Below, in pieces: positions 1 to 11,463 of a stretch of 64,000 nt of DNA. The translations under genes and the position numbers were made by a program. Positions within the stretch are counted from its first letter, which is position 1, and each line of letters starts with the position of its first letter. Location: contig JAJEKV010000124.1 in assembly GCA_021234155.1 (NCBI GenBank), positions 1,366,001 through 1,430,000 on the forward strand, in the 5' to 3' direction. Under the pieces are notes generated by a model. It worked only from the letters and a program-made list of their open reading frames with translations. It was not told the DNA's origin and ran no database searches. Origin of the DNA: Isoetes taiwanensis (Eukaryota; Streptophyta; Lycopodiopsida; Isoetales; Isoetaceae).

Positions 1-1046
1 AACTTCCCCTCTCCGGAATCATGATTCGGCTCTGCCAATGGACTCGAAACGTCGACATTGCTCTGGGGACCAAGTTTCATGGCCAGAAGGCCACCCCTCG
101 AGGAAGCGTCAAACTATCTCATGTCCAACACACTCGTAGTCAATTGGCCTAGGAGGTGGCTGTCGAATACTGCAACGTAGGGCATAAGTGTTTCTTTCTT
201 TTGCAAAAAAGGACCGTGCAACTTGGTCTCTAGGGTAATTTCGGCCTCCCGGACGATGTGGCGAAGTCGAATCGCCATTCCGGAGCCTCTGCAATGTCCG
301 AACGACAAAACACTTTGGTTTCTACACGGTCGACCGCAGGACGCTTCGCGGTTTGATAAGTTATCCCGAATGGATGTTGGATTTTTTTGGACCTTATCGA
401 GCCAGGGCCCTTGAACGAAGGATTCAACGGTCGGATAGGGGAACCGAGATCCGGGAGTATGGTCTTTAGCGTCACGGGTTCCTCCGGGAGCTGCCGCCAG
501 AAAGGTCGCGCATCGGGAAACTTTTTGTGGCTCGCCTCTTGGGGTTCGGACTCTCCCCTCTAATGAGACGGCCTTGCAAGGTCCCGGCCTTGTTTGACTT
601 GGGCAAGTGTGCCCGCTTCGGCCCACCAACAACAAGCTGCCCTACCGTTCTAATGCAAACACTTTGATCTAGACCTTGTCCGGAAATTTTGAAAACCGGC
701 CTGTATGTTGGCGATGACTTAGGAAGCTTCTGCTGACAAAAAATCAGAATTTAATTCTGTACTATGCATTAATTACGAATTTATGAATGTCTTGATACTT
801 TGCAAAAAGCGCCCTTTACTTCTAACCGCCACAACGGGAGGAGTACAGATCCAAACTCCATTTCGCCGGTTCCCTTGCTTCACGTTCGAACGCATCTTAT
901 CGGCCAAGTCCCAAGTGCAAAAGACCAAAACTTCGGCACCCAAAACGCAAACCCCGCTAGAACCCTCGGCAACTCATAGGGTTTACGTTTGAGGCTCTAT
1001 CCTTGTCGATTCGACTAGGACCTTGGCGCCGTCTTGACGTAGGGGG
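1..1046. repeat. 1.1 kb tandem repeat, unit A1 (partial)
   Basis: First, left-truncated copy of a direct repeat. Its start matches position 1135 onward, giving a period of about 1.11-1.13 kb. Landmarks shared with the next units are a TGGACTCGAA segment, a CTCATGTCCAACACACTCG segment, a GGGTTCGGACTCTCCC segment and the end GTCTTGACGTAG. Copies differ by many 1-3 base indels. No protein domain is recognisable on either strand, and the reading frames present differ between copies. Origin unknown; it could be a satellite or part of a decayed element. Confidence 0.85.
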
Positions 1047-2151
1047 TGTTGACACGAGAGCAGGGACCCTAAAACCATTCGGAAGCGGCTTGCCCCAAAA
1101 GTCCTCTCCCGGCGGCCACCGGGCGACGGACGGCAACTTCCCTCTCCTAATCATGATTCGGCTCTGCCAATGGACTCGAACGTCGACATTGCTCGGGGAC
1201 CAAGTTTCATGGCCGAAGGCCACCCCTTCTCGAGGAAGCGTCAAACTATCTCATGTCCAACACACTCGTAGTCAATTGGCCTAGGAGGTGGGCACAGCCG
1301 AATCTTTACAACGTGAGGGCATAAGTGTTTCTTTTTTGCAAAATGACCGCGCAATTTGGTCTCTAGGGTAATTTCGCCTTCCTGACGATGTGGCAAAGTC
1401 GAATCGCCATTCCGAGCCTCCGCAATGTCCGAACGACAAAACACTTTGGTTTCTACATCGGCCGATCGCGAAGACCTTGGGTCCGATAAGTTCTCCGGAC
1501 GGATGTTGGATTTTTGGACCTTATCGAGCCGGGCCCTTGAACGAAGGATTCAACGGTCGGATAGGGGAACCGAGATCCGGAGTGTGATCTTTAGCGTCAC
1601 GGCCCTCCGGGGAGGCCGCCAGAAAGGCTGCATCGGAAACTTTTTGTGGCTCGCCTCTTGGGGTTCGGACTCTCCCTCTAATGAGACGGCCTTGCAAGGT
1701 CCTGGCCTTGTTTGACTTGGGCAAGTGTGCCACGGCTGCCCAACAACAGCTTGCCGACCGCTTCTAATGCAAACACTTTGATCTAAACCTTGTCCGAAAT
1801 TTTGAAAACTGGCCGCAGATGTTGGCGATGACTTAGGAAGCCTGCTGACAAAAAATCAGAATTTAATTCCGTACTATGCATTAATTACGAATTTATGAAT
1901 GTCTTGCCGCAAAAGTCGCCCTTTACTTCTAACCGCCACAACGGAGGAGTATGATCCAAACTCCATTCCGCCGGTTCCCCTTTGCTTCGTTCGAAACGCA
2001 TCTTATCGGCCAAGTCCCAAGTGCAAAAGACCAAAACTTCGGCACCCAAAACGCAAAACCCCGCTAGAACCTCGGCAACTCATAGGGTTTACGTTTAGGA
2101 GACTCTATCCTTGTCGATTCGACTAGGACCTTTGGCTCGGTCTTGACGTAG
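1047..2151. repeat. 1.1 kb tandem repeat, unit A2 (cut by LINE)
   Basis: Second copy of the repeat, beginning TGTTGACAC and ending GTCTTGACGTAG. It is followed at once by the AAGG-repeat end of the LINE. The junction between units A1 and A2 (GACGTAGGGGGTGTTGACAC around 1036-1055) is the empty version of the site now occupied by the LINE: its left half is at 2145-2151 and its right half at 7351. Confidence 0.85.
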
Positions 2152-2175
2152 AAGGAAGGAAGGAAGGAAGGAAGG
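2152..2175 (-). repeat. (TTCC)n tail of LINE 1
   Basis: Six AAGG units on the plus strand, that is a TTCC-repeat 3' tail on the LINE strand in place of poly(A). The second LINE copy at 34688 has the same, shorter tail, so the tail belongs to the family and is not a chance microsatellite. Confidence 0.9.
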
Positions 2176-2384
2176 TACTTTTATCGCCCACGGAGACCAA
2201 TCGGGTCTATGGGACCCAATACAAAAACGCAGCAAGAAGCGGATTATCGTCCGGATTAAAAACCCTCGCCGAAGGGTTTTCGAGGGAAACCGTGGCGGCA
2301 ATCAGCCTGCTGACAAACCGTGCTAATCATATAAAATGCGCGAAACATCCCAATATATACAAATATGCACCACCCCCAGAGTGC

Positions 2385-4240
2385 CTAGTCACGGACAGCC
2401 AAAGCGGGGCAAATGACTCGCGAGGTCCAAGACTCGGATGTATGACCCGGTGGCACGCATCGACGGCGGTGTTTCATCGGCAAATGCAAGGGCACGCCCC
2501 CGCCGCATTTACTAAGGGAGCGTATCCGCCCGGATCCGATCAACACCGGGCAACTCGAAAGTGTGAGACTCATCCTCAATGGCACCCGCTTGACAAAGAC
2601 CGACAGAGCCTCGCCCCGGCGGGGCTCCCCAATCCACCGCCTGCCTCGATGCGAAGATGGTGGGCACCTGCGTGCGAATGGAGGCAATGAGTCCAAGGGC
2701 TTTTTTCGGGCAAACAACGCAGTAGAGTCAGGCACAGGGCCCCGCCAACACGGGTTGATGTGCTCCTTGTAATGGGCCATTTTGACCTCGCTTAGAGCAA
2801 TGGGGTCCCGTGAGCTTGCCAAGGAAACAAGCATCTAGGTACTCCTCAAGCAGTCGCCACGATCGTCACCAGGTCCACCAAATGACACGATTCTGGTTCT
2901 CGCACGCTCCATCCGGGCGAACCAATCGGGATCTCTTACCCCTCCAACAAAGCCCTAAGCCATGGACTCATGGCCACAAGTAAGCCAAAAAGGGAGCCGA
3001 GCATCACCCATAGTAACCACTTTCAAAAATAGACGATGTGTCTATCAAGGGCTGCCCGCTGAAGCGCAAGAATCCGCTTCTCGCAGCCAGAATCCGATAG
3101 GGGATCGGTTTCACCCCAAGTGCCCGCGCCAAAAATGCCTTCTTGACTGCCCAAGTCATTCCAGTCGCCAAAGAGACGCATCGCCCCAAACCTCGACCCG
3201 CATTTAAGGACAAGCTCACCAGCCCTAACAGATGTGACCGATGGCCCCAATCATATAGCTCGCCGGGTGACCGTTGTTCTCGCATGGCATAAAGCGCTTT
3301 CCCCGCTGTCACCCCGAAGCGGATAGACGCTTCCCAAAGAGAGCGAGGAGGGGAACTCCACCCCTAGGTACTTGTAGGTGGGCTGACGCCCACAGTGCCC
3401 CCGATATGTGAGTGCAGGAGACATGGGGTGACGGAAGAGGATATGAGAACCACCCCGGTCTTGGCCAGATTGACGCCAAGCATGTCTCAGTAGCCCGACA
3501 AAATGTGTCTAGGGCATCCGGTGAGATCGCATAGCTTCGGGTGGGGCCAGCAGCCAACATCGCCCCGCGATAGATGAGCCGGGCGGATGACCTGGTGCAA
3601 AAGTCGATGCCATCCCCCCCCATGCCCGCAGAAGCCGGGCTCTAACCGACAATGTAGAGGCCAAAAGTGTTGGCGAGGGGGGCAACCCCGCCGACCCCGA
3701 TACTACCGGGTGAATGCTTGGCCCGCTTGGCCGTCCTCGCCAAAACAACTCTCATACAACCTCAGATATGGCATTCTCGCGACAAAAATGGAGCCCCAGC
3801 TTTGACGCAAGCTTAGCCTACGCCTTTTCCTGGGACCGATCAAAAGCCTTTGGCGTCCACAAAGCAAAGAATACAAGTCCAAATAGTATGATTCCTACCG
3901 CCTTCAATCGGTCCGCAAAGAAAAGCCAGAAAAGATATGGTCAATCGCTGAGTGGCGGGTCGAAAAGCCCGCTCAGGTGAGGGTTTCGCACATCACCGCC
4001 GCCGGGTCAACGGCCGCCGAGAATGCCCCCAACAATTTTGGCAAATACCGAATCGACCATGATCGTCCTGTAATTGGCCTGACAAAGGTGGGTCGCCCGC
4101 CTTTGAATGGGAACAACCCCGCCAGGTCCATTGTCGGGGAAACCCTCCCCGCAATGCTCATTGAATGTGGTAGTGAGGACCGGCACAAGCCGGCCGCCTC
4201 GCCCACTTGAGTAACTCCGGCCAAAGATACCATCGAGGTC
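2385..4240 (-). pseudogene. LINE reverse transcriptase and C-terminal region (frame-broken)
   Basis: Pieces of a non-LTR reverse transcriptase follow one another on the minus strand in different frames. Near 4060-4090 is a NYRTIM..S.FAKI segment. Near 3850-3880 is a CFVDAKGF-like segment, the usual FVD(F)KKAFD motif A. Near 3540-3560 are remains of a Y.DDV catalytic box, followed near 3480 by a VNLAKTGVV segment typical of LINEs. The region from 2900 down to 2385 corresponds to the C-terminal part that, in the second copy (35100-34950), reads C..GAIEDESHTFQSCP, a zinc-binding RVT tail. Each motif needs a different frame, so no active enzyme is encoded. The two copies differ by scattered small indels, some of which may be assembly error. 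Confidence 0.75.
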
Positions 4241-5149
4241 ACCGCCTTCCCATTAGCTAGCCGCTGGTGCCCTCCTCAACATCCTCGCCCACGAGAACCA
4301 ATGGGGCCATCCCGGTGGGGTATGGGCGACGCTGCCCCGGGCGGGTCATAGAGCCGCCGCAGTACTGCTCCCACCGCCTCGGTGTGATGTCCCCCGTGAG
4401 GTCGGGCCGGCCTTCAAGCACTCAAGGCCAAAAGGTTCGAGGATGAGTGTCCAAAGCAGGGCAACATCTCCCCGATATTCCCGGGTAAGGTACCGCTTTG
4501 TGTCCTTTCGGATGGGCGCAGATCGCGGTGGTGGCCTCGCAAGCGGTACCGATCCGCATCGTGACCAGGCTGCCGCCGCTTTTTACAACCGCATCAAACC
4601 ATCGGTTACGCTGAAATGTTGCCGACCCGAGCGGCGACGCTGGGTCCGCCAAAGCACTGTCCCGGCCGATCCCGTAATAGCGGTCACCGGTCTGGCTCAC
4701 GCTTCTAGTGTGGAGGTCAGAATTACCGGGAGGGCGCCCATGAGCATCTTGGCGTAGTCCTCTCGCCGCCATAATCGAAGTCTCAACCGAGGACGGCGAG
4801 GGGTGGGCATAGTGGGGTTCTCGCTGCTCGCCAAACCAGGTCCAAATAAAGTGGGAGGTGATCCGAGTCGACCTCCTCATCCCCGACCGCTCGCGGCTCA
4901 CCCTAAACGACCGATGAGATGCATATCTTATGCGCAACTACAAGCACATAGTCCACCACACTAGACCCTCCCCCGATTGTCCCGCCTCGCATGTGCACTT
5001 GGCGAATCGGGCCACCGTGGAAAGGCCATTGCAAATTATCAAGTCAAAAATGCCACATAGCAGAGCAACCGCTCACAAAGCGAAGTGACTGGTCATCCCA
5101 CCAGCGGGCTGCTACTTCAGGCGGGCGTAGCTGCAGGACATCGTCAACA

Positions 5150-5665
5150 GGGGGTCAAGTCGCATGGGGTCGCTGCTCTACTCCTCGTCCGCATTGAAAT
5201 CTCTAAGAAGGACGACCCTACCCAATCCGCCTGATGCTTTCCAGATGTCATCATATAGATCGACATACGGGTCCATCCTATCCGCATCGGGGTGGCTGCG
5301 ATAGAAGGTGCCGCTGCCTGTGGTGGGGAAATAACAAAGCGCCGAAAAAAGGGGTTGCCACCGGTATTATGCACACCAACCCGTAAGTACCGGCTAGGTT
5401 CCGTCTGCCTTTCCGGAGGGTAACCGAATGTGCCAAGGTTGTCCTGGTAGTAGCAAGCCACTCCCCCATGACCCCGCCTGTCCCCGCATTGTATTGAAGA
5501 CCGAGAAATGTTGGTAACCCGGCAAATCGTAGCCTCAGGCTCAAAGATGCTCCCATGTCTCCATGAGGAAGATGAGATCCATACCGGCCGCCACTGAAGT
5601 TCGGGATCGCCCCTTCTCGCCAAGGGAAGCCTCGACAATTCCATGAGACCACCCGAGGCACAATT
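5150..5665 (-). pseudogene. LINE APE-type endonuclease domain (frame-broken)
   Basis: The N-terminal hallmark SWNCRGF is read on the minus strand around 5625-5645. It is followed near 5560-5590 by a DLIFLMETWEH segment (the LxFLxET motif) and near 5430-5480 by a GGVACYYQDNLGTFG segment. This order matches the start of ORF2 in plant LINEs, where the domain nicks the target DNA. The three motifs sit in different frames. The frame running from 6042 is open through the first motif but carries unrelated GC-rich sequence upstream of it. Confidence 0.75.
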
Positions 5666-7350
5666 CCTATTTGTCGCCAGGATGGTATGCTTGCAAACGA
5701 GTCGCTCATGGGAGGGACGGGAAGCAGAGGTCGAAAGGAGAAGTAGATGGAGCCGAGGCAAAAGATGTGGCTGAGAGGGCGTGGGCCGCGAGGGAGCGGG
5801 GAGTAGGAGCAGGAGAAGGGGGGGGCGTGGGTAGTAGAAGGCATGGGTCGCCACGCTGCGGCAAATGCGGGTTGGGGCTGCGGGTCCGCAGCGAAAGTGT
5901 CAAGCCGGAAAATGTGCATCCCCGCCAACTCAATCCCCGCGGCACCCCTCGCTGGCTTAATGCCTCCGACTAAAGCCTCGTCATGCGTGCCCCGCTGCAC
6001 GGTGTGAGGTCCCGGCCCACGCATGGGATGTCCCTTCAACATCCGCCCCGGCGCATTATGGCATCACGCACTGCGCATCCGCAACCGCGAATATGACACA
6101 ATGCTGCCACGCTCGGGCCGAGGCCCCATGCCGCCGCCGCCGAAATGTGAATCGCCTCCGGAATGTCATCCGATCGAGAATGTGTGTTCGATGTGGTGGG
6201 CGCAGACTCTCCCCGCCGTTTCGGCATGCCTCGAACTACCGGATTGTGGCCTCTCCGGGCCAAGCCCCGAGTTCTCGCTGCCAAGGGTCCAAGGTGGGGC
6301 GGGTCGGGTCCCGTGGCCGGGGTGGTGGTGGTGGCCGGGATGGCGGGGAGGACCGGAGGTGGCCGGGATGGCGGGAGTGGCCGAGAGCGGGCAGCAGCGG
6401 CGGGGCGGGCCAGCCGCGGTGGGAGGCCGTGGGATAGCGGCCCCGAGCCGCCGCTCGGCCCCTCGCGGAAGTCGGGAGGACAGCTTCTGCGTAGCCCGCC
6501 GGCCGCTGGCTATCTCCTCGACCGGCCGCAGAAATGACTATGAACCCTGTGGGGAGACCCAGTGCTCGCCAGGATCTGTTGCCGCAACCCCCGGAGCTCC
6601 GTGCTCGAGTAGCGAGCGTGCACTCGAGCCCCAAAGACACTCCGTCGCCGAGGGGTCGCTTGCTGTTCCGGATCTTACTCAAGATCCTGGTGCCGGGTTC
6701 CGGGTCATCCCGCAAAAGCGCGCCTGTGCTCCCCGTACCATGGTGGTGGTCATTCTCTACCGAAGCGACAACGGTGTGGCCATCGTCTCGCCCGCGATTC
6801 CCTCTCCTATGTCATGGTGTCCAAAGTGATGAACACAGAGTCTAGGGCGCCCGCATGTCGCCGACCCCCTGCTGGCTTTCTTCGCCGAAGTGTGCAAGGC
6901 CAAGGCCATCTTCCACATGCAACTTGGGTCTCAAGCTCGTGGATACGGTTCTTCTCGACCCCGGATTGCCTTTTGAGCACATGGGATGCCGAGGACTCCA
7001 TCTCCACCGCCATGCCGGCCCGGGCGCACGCAAGTAGCCTCAATACGACAGCACCGCAGCCTCCATTCCCGCTTTGACGTGGCTCCACCTTCTCTGCCGA
7101 GGCGGGAGTTCCTATGTGGTTCGAGCAATTAATCCCTTCCGGGCCGGTGGCCTCGGCCAGGGGCCTTAGCCTTAGCCCGAGCCTCCTTCTTCATGGAGGA
7201 TGACTCTCCCCGCCCATGATGGTCGACGGGACCGTTTGTGCTGGCCGGGCCCTCACCTTGGGGACTGTGCCGCCCATCTTCTCGTGGGCCATGACTCCCA
7301 AAGTTTGAGGGGTCTCCGGCTCGCGGAAAAGGGTGCCTAGAATTGAATTT
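5666..7350 (-). other. LINE 5' region, expected site of ORF1
   Basis: GC-rich stretch of 1.7 kb upstream of the endonuclease on the LINE strand. By position it should hold the 5' UTR and ORF1 (nucleic-acid-binding protein). Several overlapping open frames exist, but I find no zinc knuckle or other recognisable domain. Proline/glycine/arginine-rich translations from 6236-6845 are what any GC-rich DNA would give. Confidence 0.45.
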
Positions 7351-8245
7351 GGTGTTGACACCGGCGGGGACCCTAAAACCATCCTGGGCGGCTTGCCCCA
7401 AAAAGTCCTCTCCGGCGGCCACGGGCGACGGACGGGCAACTTCCCTCCCAAATCATGATTCGCTCGCCAATGGACTCAAACGCCGACATTGCTCGGGGAC
7501 CAAGTTTCATGGCCGAAAGGCCACCCCTCGAGGAAGCGTCCAAACTATCTCATGTCCAACACACTCGTAGTCAATTGGCCTAGGAGGTGGTCATCCGAAT
7601 CTTGCAACGTAGGGGCATAAGTGTTTCTTTCTTTGCAAAAATGACCGCGCAACTTGGTCTCTAGGATAATTTCGCCTCCCCTGACGATGTGGCTAAGTCG
7701 AATCGCCATTCCCGAGCCTCTGCAATGTCCGAACGACAAAACACTTTGGTTTCTACACGCCGACCGCGGGGCGCCAGCGGTTTAATAAGTTATCCCTGAC
7801 GGATGTTGGATTTTTTGACCTTATCGAGCCGGGCCCTTGAACGAAGGATTCAAATCGGTCCGGATAGGGGAACCGAGATCCCGGAGTGTGGTCTTTAGCG
7901 CACGGCCCTCACGGAGCCGCCAGAAAGGTCGCATCGGAAACTTTTTGTGGCCTCTTGGGGTTCGGACTCTCCCCTCTAATGAGATGGCCTTGCAAGGTCC
8001 CCGGCCTTGTTTGACTTGGGCAAGTGTGCCTTTCTGCCTTGCCCAACAACAGGCTACCCTGACCGCTCTAATGCAAACACTTTGATCTAGACCTTGTCCG
8101 AAAATTTTGAAAACTGGCCTCAGATGTTGGCGATGACTTAGGAAGCCTCACGACAAAAAATCAGAATTTAATTCCTTACTATGCATTAATTACGAATGTA
8201 TGAATGTCTTGCTATCTCTTCAACAAACAACAAAATGCCTAAGAC
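7351..8245. repeat. 1.1 kb tandem repeat, unit A3
   Basis: Third copy, resuming immediately to the right of the LINE with GGTGTTGACACC and following units A1 and A2 to about 8204, where it diverges after TGAATGTCTTG. It lacks the segment at 790-1046 of unit A1. Confidence 0.8.
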
Positions 8246-8708
8246 GCTTCCAATGCTACCTATTTGATCAGAACTTTATCCCGGAAATTCTAAAAATTTG
8301 CCTCAGATCTTTGGGGATGACCTAGGGAAGCCAACCGACAAAAACAGAATTTAATTCCATACCATGCATTAATTACGAATTTATGAAGCATGAATGCAAA
8401 AGAACGCATAACTAAAAAATTCGCATCGAAAAAAGGTGGAATTTTGACAAGCGCAACGCGGCAGTGCGGACATGAGAAAACATTTCACTAGGATATGCAG
8501 TGTTAGTGCACGATGAAATAGCTCCGAAGTCTTCCGAGCTCACATGCCGCCACAAAAGTTCTCTTCACGAAGGCCCCGGCAATGGACGAGCAATTTCCCT
8601 CTCAAAACCATGATTTGGCTCTTCCAATGGACTCGAATATCGACATTACCCCGGGGACCAACTTTCGCGTGGCGAAGACCACCCTTGTTCTCCAAAAGAA
8701 CAAAAGTA
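8246..8708. repeat. Partial re-duplications of the 1.1 kb repeat
   Basis: 8246-8395 repeats the 8070-8205 segment (GAACTTTATCC..GGAAATTCTAAAAA, then CATGCATTAATTACGAAT). 8545-8690 again matches the start of the unit (CAATTTCCCTCTC, CCAATGGACTCGAATATCGAC). This is a decayed edge of the array. Confidence 0.6.
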
Positions 8709-8966
8709 CACTAGACGCCCAGCGAGGCGTCGCCGGCGACGCCACGTCGCCGCACGCGGCGCCACGTCGCACAAAAGTGACGCGACGTGATGCGGCGGTC
8801 GTGAACGGCGTGGCGCGGGCGTGACGGATCTACCACGCCACGGTGTCGACGTCGCACCACACGCCGCGATGCGACGTGTACGCGACGTGACGCCGCATTG
8901 GCGCCGCATGGTGACGTTATTTGCGGCGTCACGCCGCACAGACGTCGCAAGCCCACGTCGCTAAAT
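8709..8966. repeat. CpG-rich block with inverted GACGTC/GGCGCC motifs
   Basis: About 250 bases built almost wholly of GACGTCGC, GACGCCGCA and GCGCC words in both orientations. It includes a perfect 18-base palindrome at 8726-8743 (GGCGTCGCC and its complement). It lies exactly between the tandem repeat and the truncated chromovirus. Open frames here are arginine-rich in every reading, which follows from composition. Confidence 0.6.
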
Positions 8967-8983
8967 GTCCATTCTCTTGTTGT

Positions 8984-10575
8984 GAAGCTCAATGTGGTAG
9001 CGGATGCGCTTTCAAGGCAACCCTGACAACTAGGGTGCATTGCAATGCAATTTCGACGCTCTCTAGCGACTTTGGTAAGAAGATTGAAGAGTCCTTGCCA
9101 ACGGATGTGGATTTCAGGGAAGTATGGGCAAGCCTCTCTAGGGAGGCTAGAAAAGATAAGGAGCAGGAAGCCTTCAAACATTATAAGAAGGAAGGCAACC
9201 TGTTATACCATAAGAACAAGTTGTGTGTACCCGAATCATCAGGTGTAAGGAAATTGATCCTCCACGACACGCTACAAATTCAATAGCCGGCCATGCGGGA
9301 TTCATGAAGACATATTTCAAAGTCTTGCAGCAAATATTACTTGGCCGGGAATGAAGAAGCGGTGTAGCGCTACATCAAGGAATGTCGGCTATGTCGCCAG
9401 ACGAAGGCGAGCAGCGGCCAATTCGGGGGCATTAAAGCCATTAGCGGTGCCAAACGCTAAGTGGGAGGTCATCAGCATGGATTTCATCACAGGGCTTCCA
9501 AGGACAGTAAGAGGGAAGGATGCCTTGATGGTAGTGGTCGACAAGTTGTCGAAGATGGCACATTTTGTGCCTTGCGGGACCACGACACCGCTATGGATAC
9601 AAATGGGCTCTTCACCAAAGAGATCTTCGTGCTGCTTCATGGCATGCCAAGGGAGATTATCTCCCATTGGGGATTCGGTTTATGAGTGCCTTTTGGCAAG
9701 ACCTCTTTCGACCATTATTCGCAAGGCTATCCATGAGCACGGCATATCATCCTCAGACGGATGGCCAAACGGAGCCGGACCAACAGATTTTGAAGGACAT
9801 GCTACTAAACTATGTCCGAATAAGCAAGGTATGTGGGAAGAATTTATTCACTTGGTGGAGTTTGCATACAATAGCACCAAGCAAGAATCATCCCAAATGT
9901 CGCCGTTTATGATCAATTACGGCTATCAATGCCTAACTCCAGACACTTGGCACAACCCCGTGTCAAAAGTAGAAGTTTCGCAGCAGATGTTGTCCGACAT
10001 GCAGCAGCTCGTGGAAGAAGTACGAGGGTATCTCCTAGCAGCAAAGGAGTCGCCAAAAAGAGCATCGTAGACAAGCATCGCCGCGACCCGAGTTCCAAGT
10101 TGGAGATGATGTATGGCTCAAGATCAAGGTAAAGCAGGCAAAGCTCCGCATCGGCAATTGTAAGAAGCTTGCTTCGAGGTGGGCTGGACCTTTCAGATTA
10201 GTCAAGAGAATAGAAAATCAATCCTACAGATTGGATCTACCAGCACACCTAAAGATTCATAAGGTCTTCCACGTGAGTTTGTTGAAGAAGCACACTCCAA
10301 ATCCAGACGAAGTCTTGGACACTCCAACGTTGTTGGAAATGACGGAGGAGCAGTACCGAAGTAGTTCCGCAATGATTCTTGATAAAGCCTTCAAGAAAAC
10401 AAGGAGATCAGAGTTTCTCCAATACTTGGTCAAGTGGAAACACTTGCCAGTGGAAGGCGCGACATGGGTACTTAAGAAGGATCTAGTAAAGCAGTACCCA
10501 CAATTCATGGAGCAATGGGACGGCAAGGTCATCTCCGAAGAAATCAGCTCATGCATGTCGATTTGTGTAGATTAA
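8984..10575 (+). pseudogene. Chromovirus integrase with C-terminal chromodomain (frame-broken)
   Basis: Starts inside the RNase H end (KLNVVADALSR, about 8985-9018). It runs through the zinc-binding part (HAGFMKTYF.., CRLCRQTK-like around 9370-9410) into the catalytic core: MDFITGLPRT at about 9478, a region near 9665 where the second acidic residue is expected but the text reads ISHWGF in place of a SDRD-type motif, and AYHPQTDGQTE near 9745. The C-terminal ORF 10231-10575 reads HKVFHVSLLKKH and then a chromodomain with YLVKWKHLPVEGATW at about 10420-10470. Chromodomains of such integrases bind methylated histone tails and steer insertion to heterochromatin. Several frameshifts (near 9290, 9650, 9790, 10070) break the frame. 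It is not functional as written. Confidence 0.88.
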
Positions 10576-11450
10576 TTCTATGTGTAGTTAAGATTAATCT
10601 ACGCATGCAACCTATGCTAGGTATGGGTCGCATGCGTGTTACCGATGATGAGACCACTAAGGTGATCTCTAGGGCGTGGTGTAATGTCAATGTAGGCATG
10701 ACCGCGTTTCCGCTTGGACGAGTGGAAGGTAGATTAGAAAGTCTACTTCTGTCCCACGGAAGTAGACGACCTCGAGAGAAAGGAGGTCATTGAGGAATAC
10801 ATTGATAGGAAAAGCACCTCTAGCCCCATATATGCTTTGATAGGAGGAATCTGGCCTTCACGCCCCATATACGGGAAGGACCTATCCTCCACGCTGGGCA
10901 ACTAAAGGTGTAGGCATGAGCGGCATATAGGCATATAGGCGCTGTCTCCGCGGCCACGAAGAAGATTCATCCTCTTCCTACGCCGGGAGATTAGCCATGC
11001 ATTCATGTAGATAGGTGGGGTGGTCACCATATAACCAAAATTTTATTAATAATTAAATGGTACTAACGTAGTGTCGACCTGCAGGCCAATAGAGCGCTCC
11101 GGAGGGCAAGGAGGTCGAGCTACGAAGACTTGCAACACATATTTTGTTGGAATGTGTTGCAAGGAATGAAGAGTACCTCGAACATTAATTATATATATGA
11201 AATATTAAAAAAAAATTTGATAAACTAAATTGTCGTGATAAGTAAGTATTGAGTAACTGTTTTAACGATGTTATGAATTGATAAGTTAATCCATAACTTA
11301 ATGGCGTAATAATGTTCTAAAAATATTACTTTAAGGTAATCTTAATAAATGTGTAAGTATTATAGTAGTATATTGTATGTATCAGGTTGATTGCAGGTTG
11401 GGAAGATCCCAAGGTGGGGAGACCCACGATGCTGCGGACAGCATCATTTC
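10576..11450 (+). other. Chromovirus 3' noncoding region
   Basis: 0.87 kb between the chromodomain stop and the purine tract. No domain found. It contains an inverted ACGCATGC...GCATGCGT pair near 10600-10640 and is AT-rich after 11040. Confidence 0.6.
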
Positions 11451-11463
11451 AAGGTGGAGAGAA
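11451..11463 (+). promoter_or_regulatory. Polypurine tract of chromovirus
   Basis: AAGGTGGAGAGAA immediately before the LTR start TGTGACG; the position and composition expected for the plus-strand primer of reverse transcription. Confidence 0.75.

Larger units (their letters stand above)
2152..7350 (-). mobile_element. LINE (non-LTR retrotransposon), near full length, decayed
   Basis: A 5.2 kb minus-strand insertion in the 1.1 kb tandem repeat. Reading from high to low coordinate it has a GC-rich 5' region, an APE-type endonuclease, a reverse transcriptase, a C-terminal cysteine region and a simple-repeat (TTCC)n 3' tail. Frames change every 100-300 bases, so no ORF is intact. A 5'-truncated relative lies at 34688-35919 with the same tail. 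The left flank ends GTAG. I see no clear target-site duplication at the right end, so the 5' boundary is approximate. Confidence 0.85.

Noticed and set aside
5278-6845. Long proline/arginine/glycine-rich ORFs
   Set aside because: Open frames overlap on both strands in GC-rich LINE DNA; only the endonuclease motifs have family support.
8646-9181. Arginine-rich proteins over the CpG block
   Set aside because: Every frame of a CGACGT-type repeat is rich in Arg/Ala/Thr/Val; no start context or domain.
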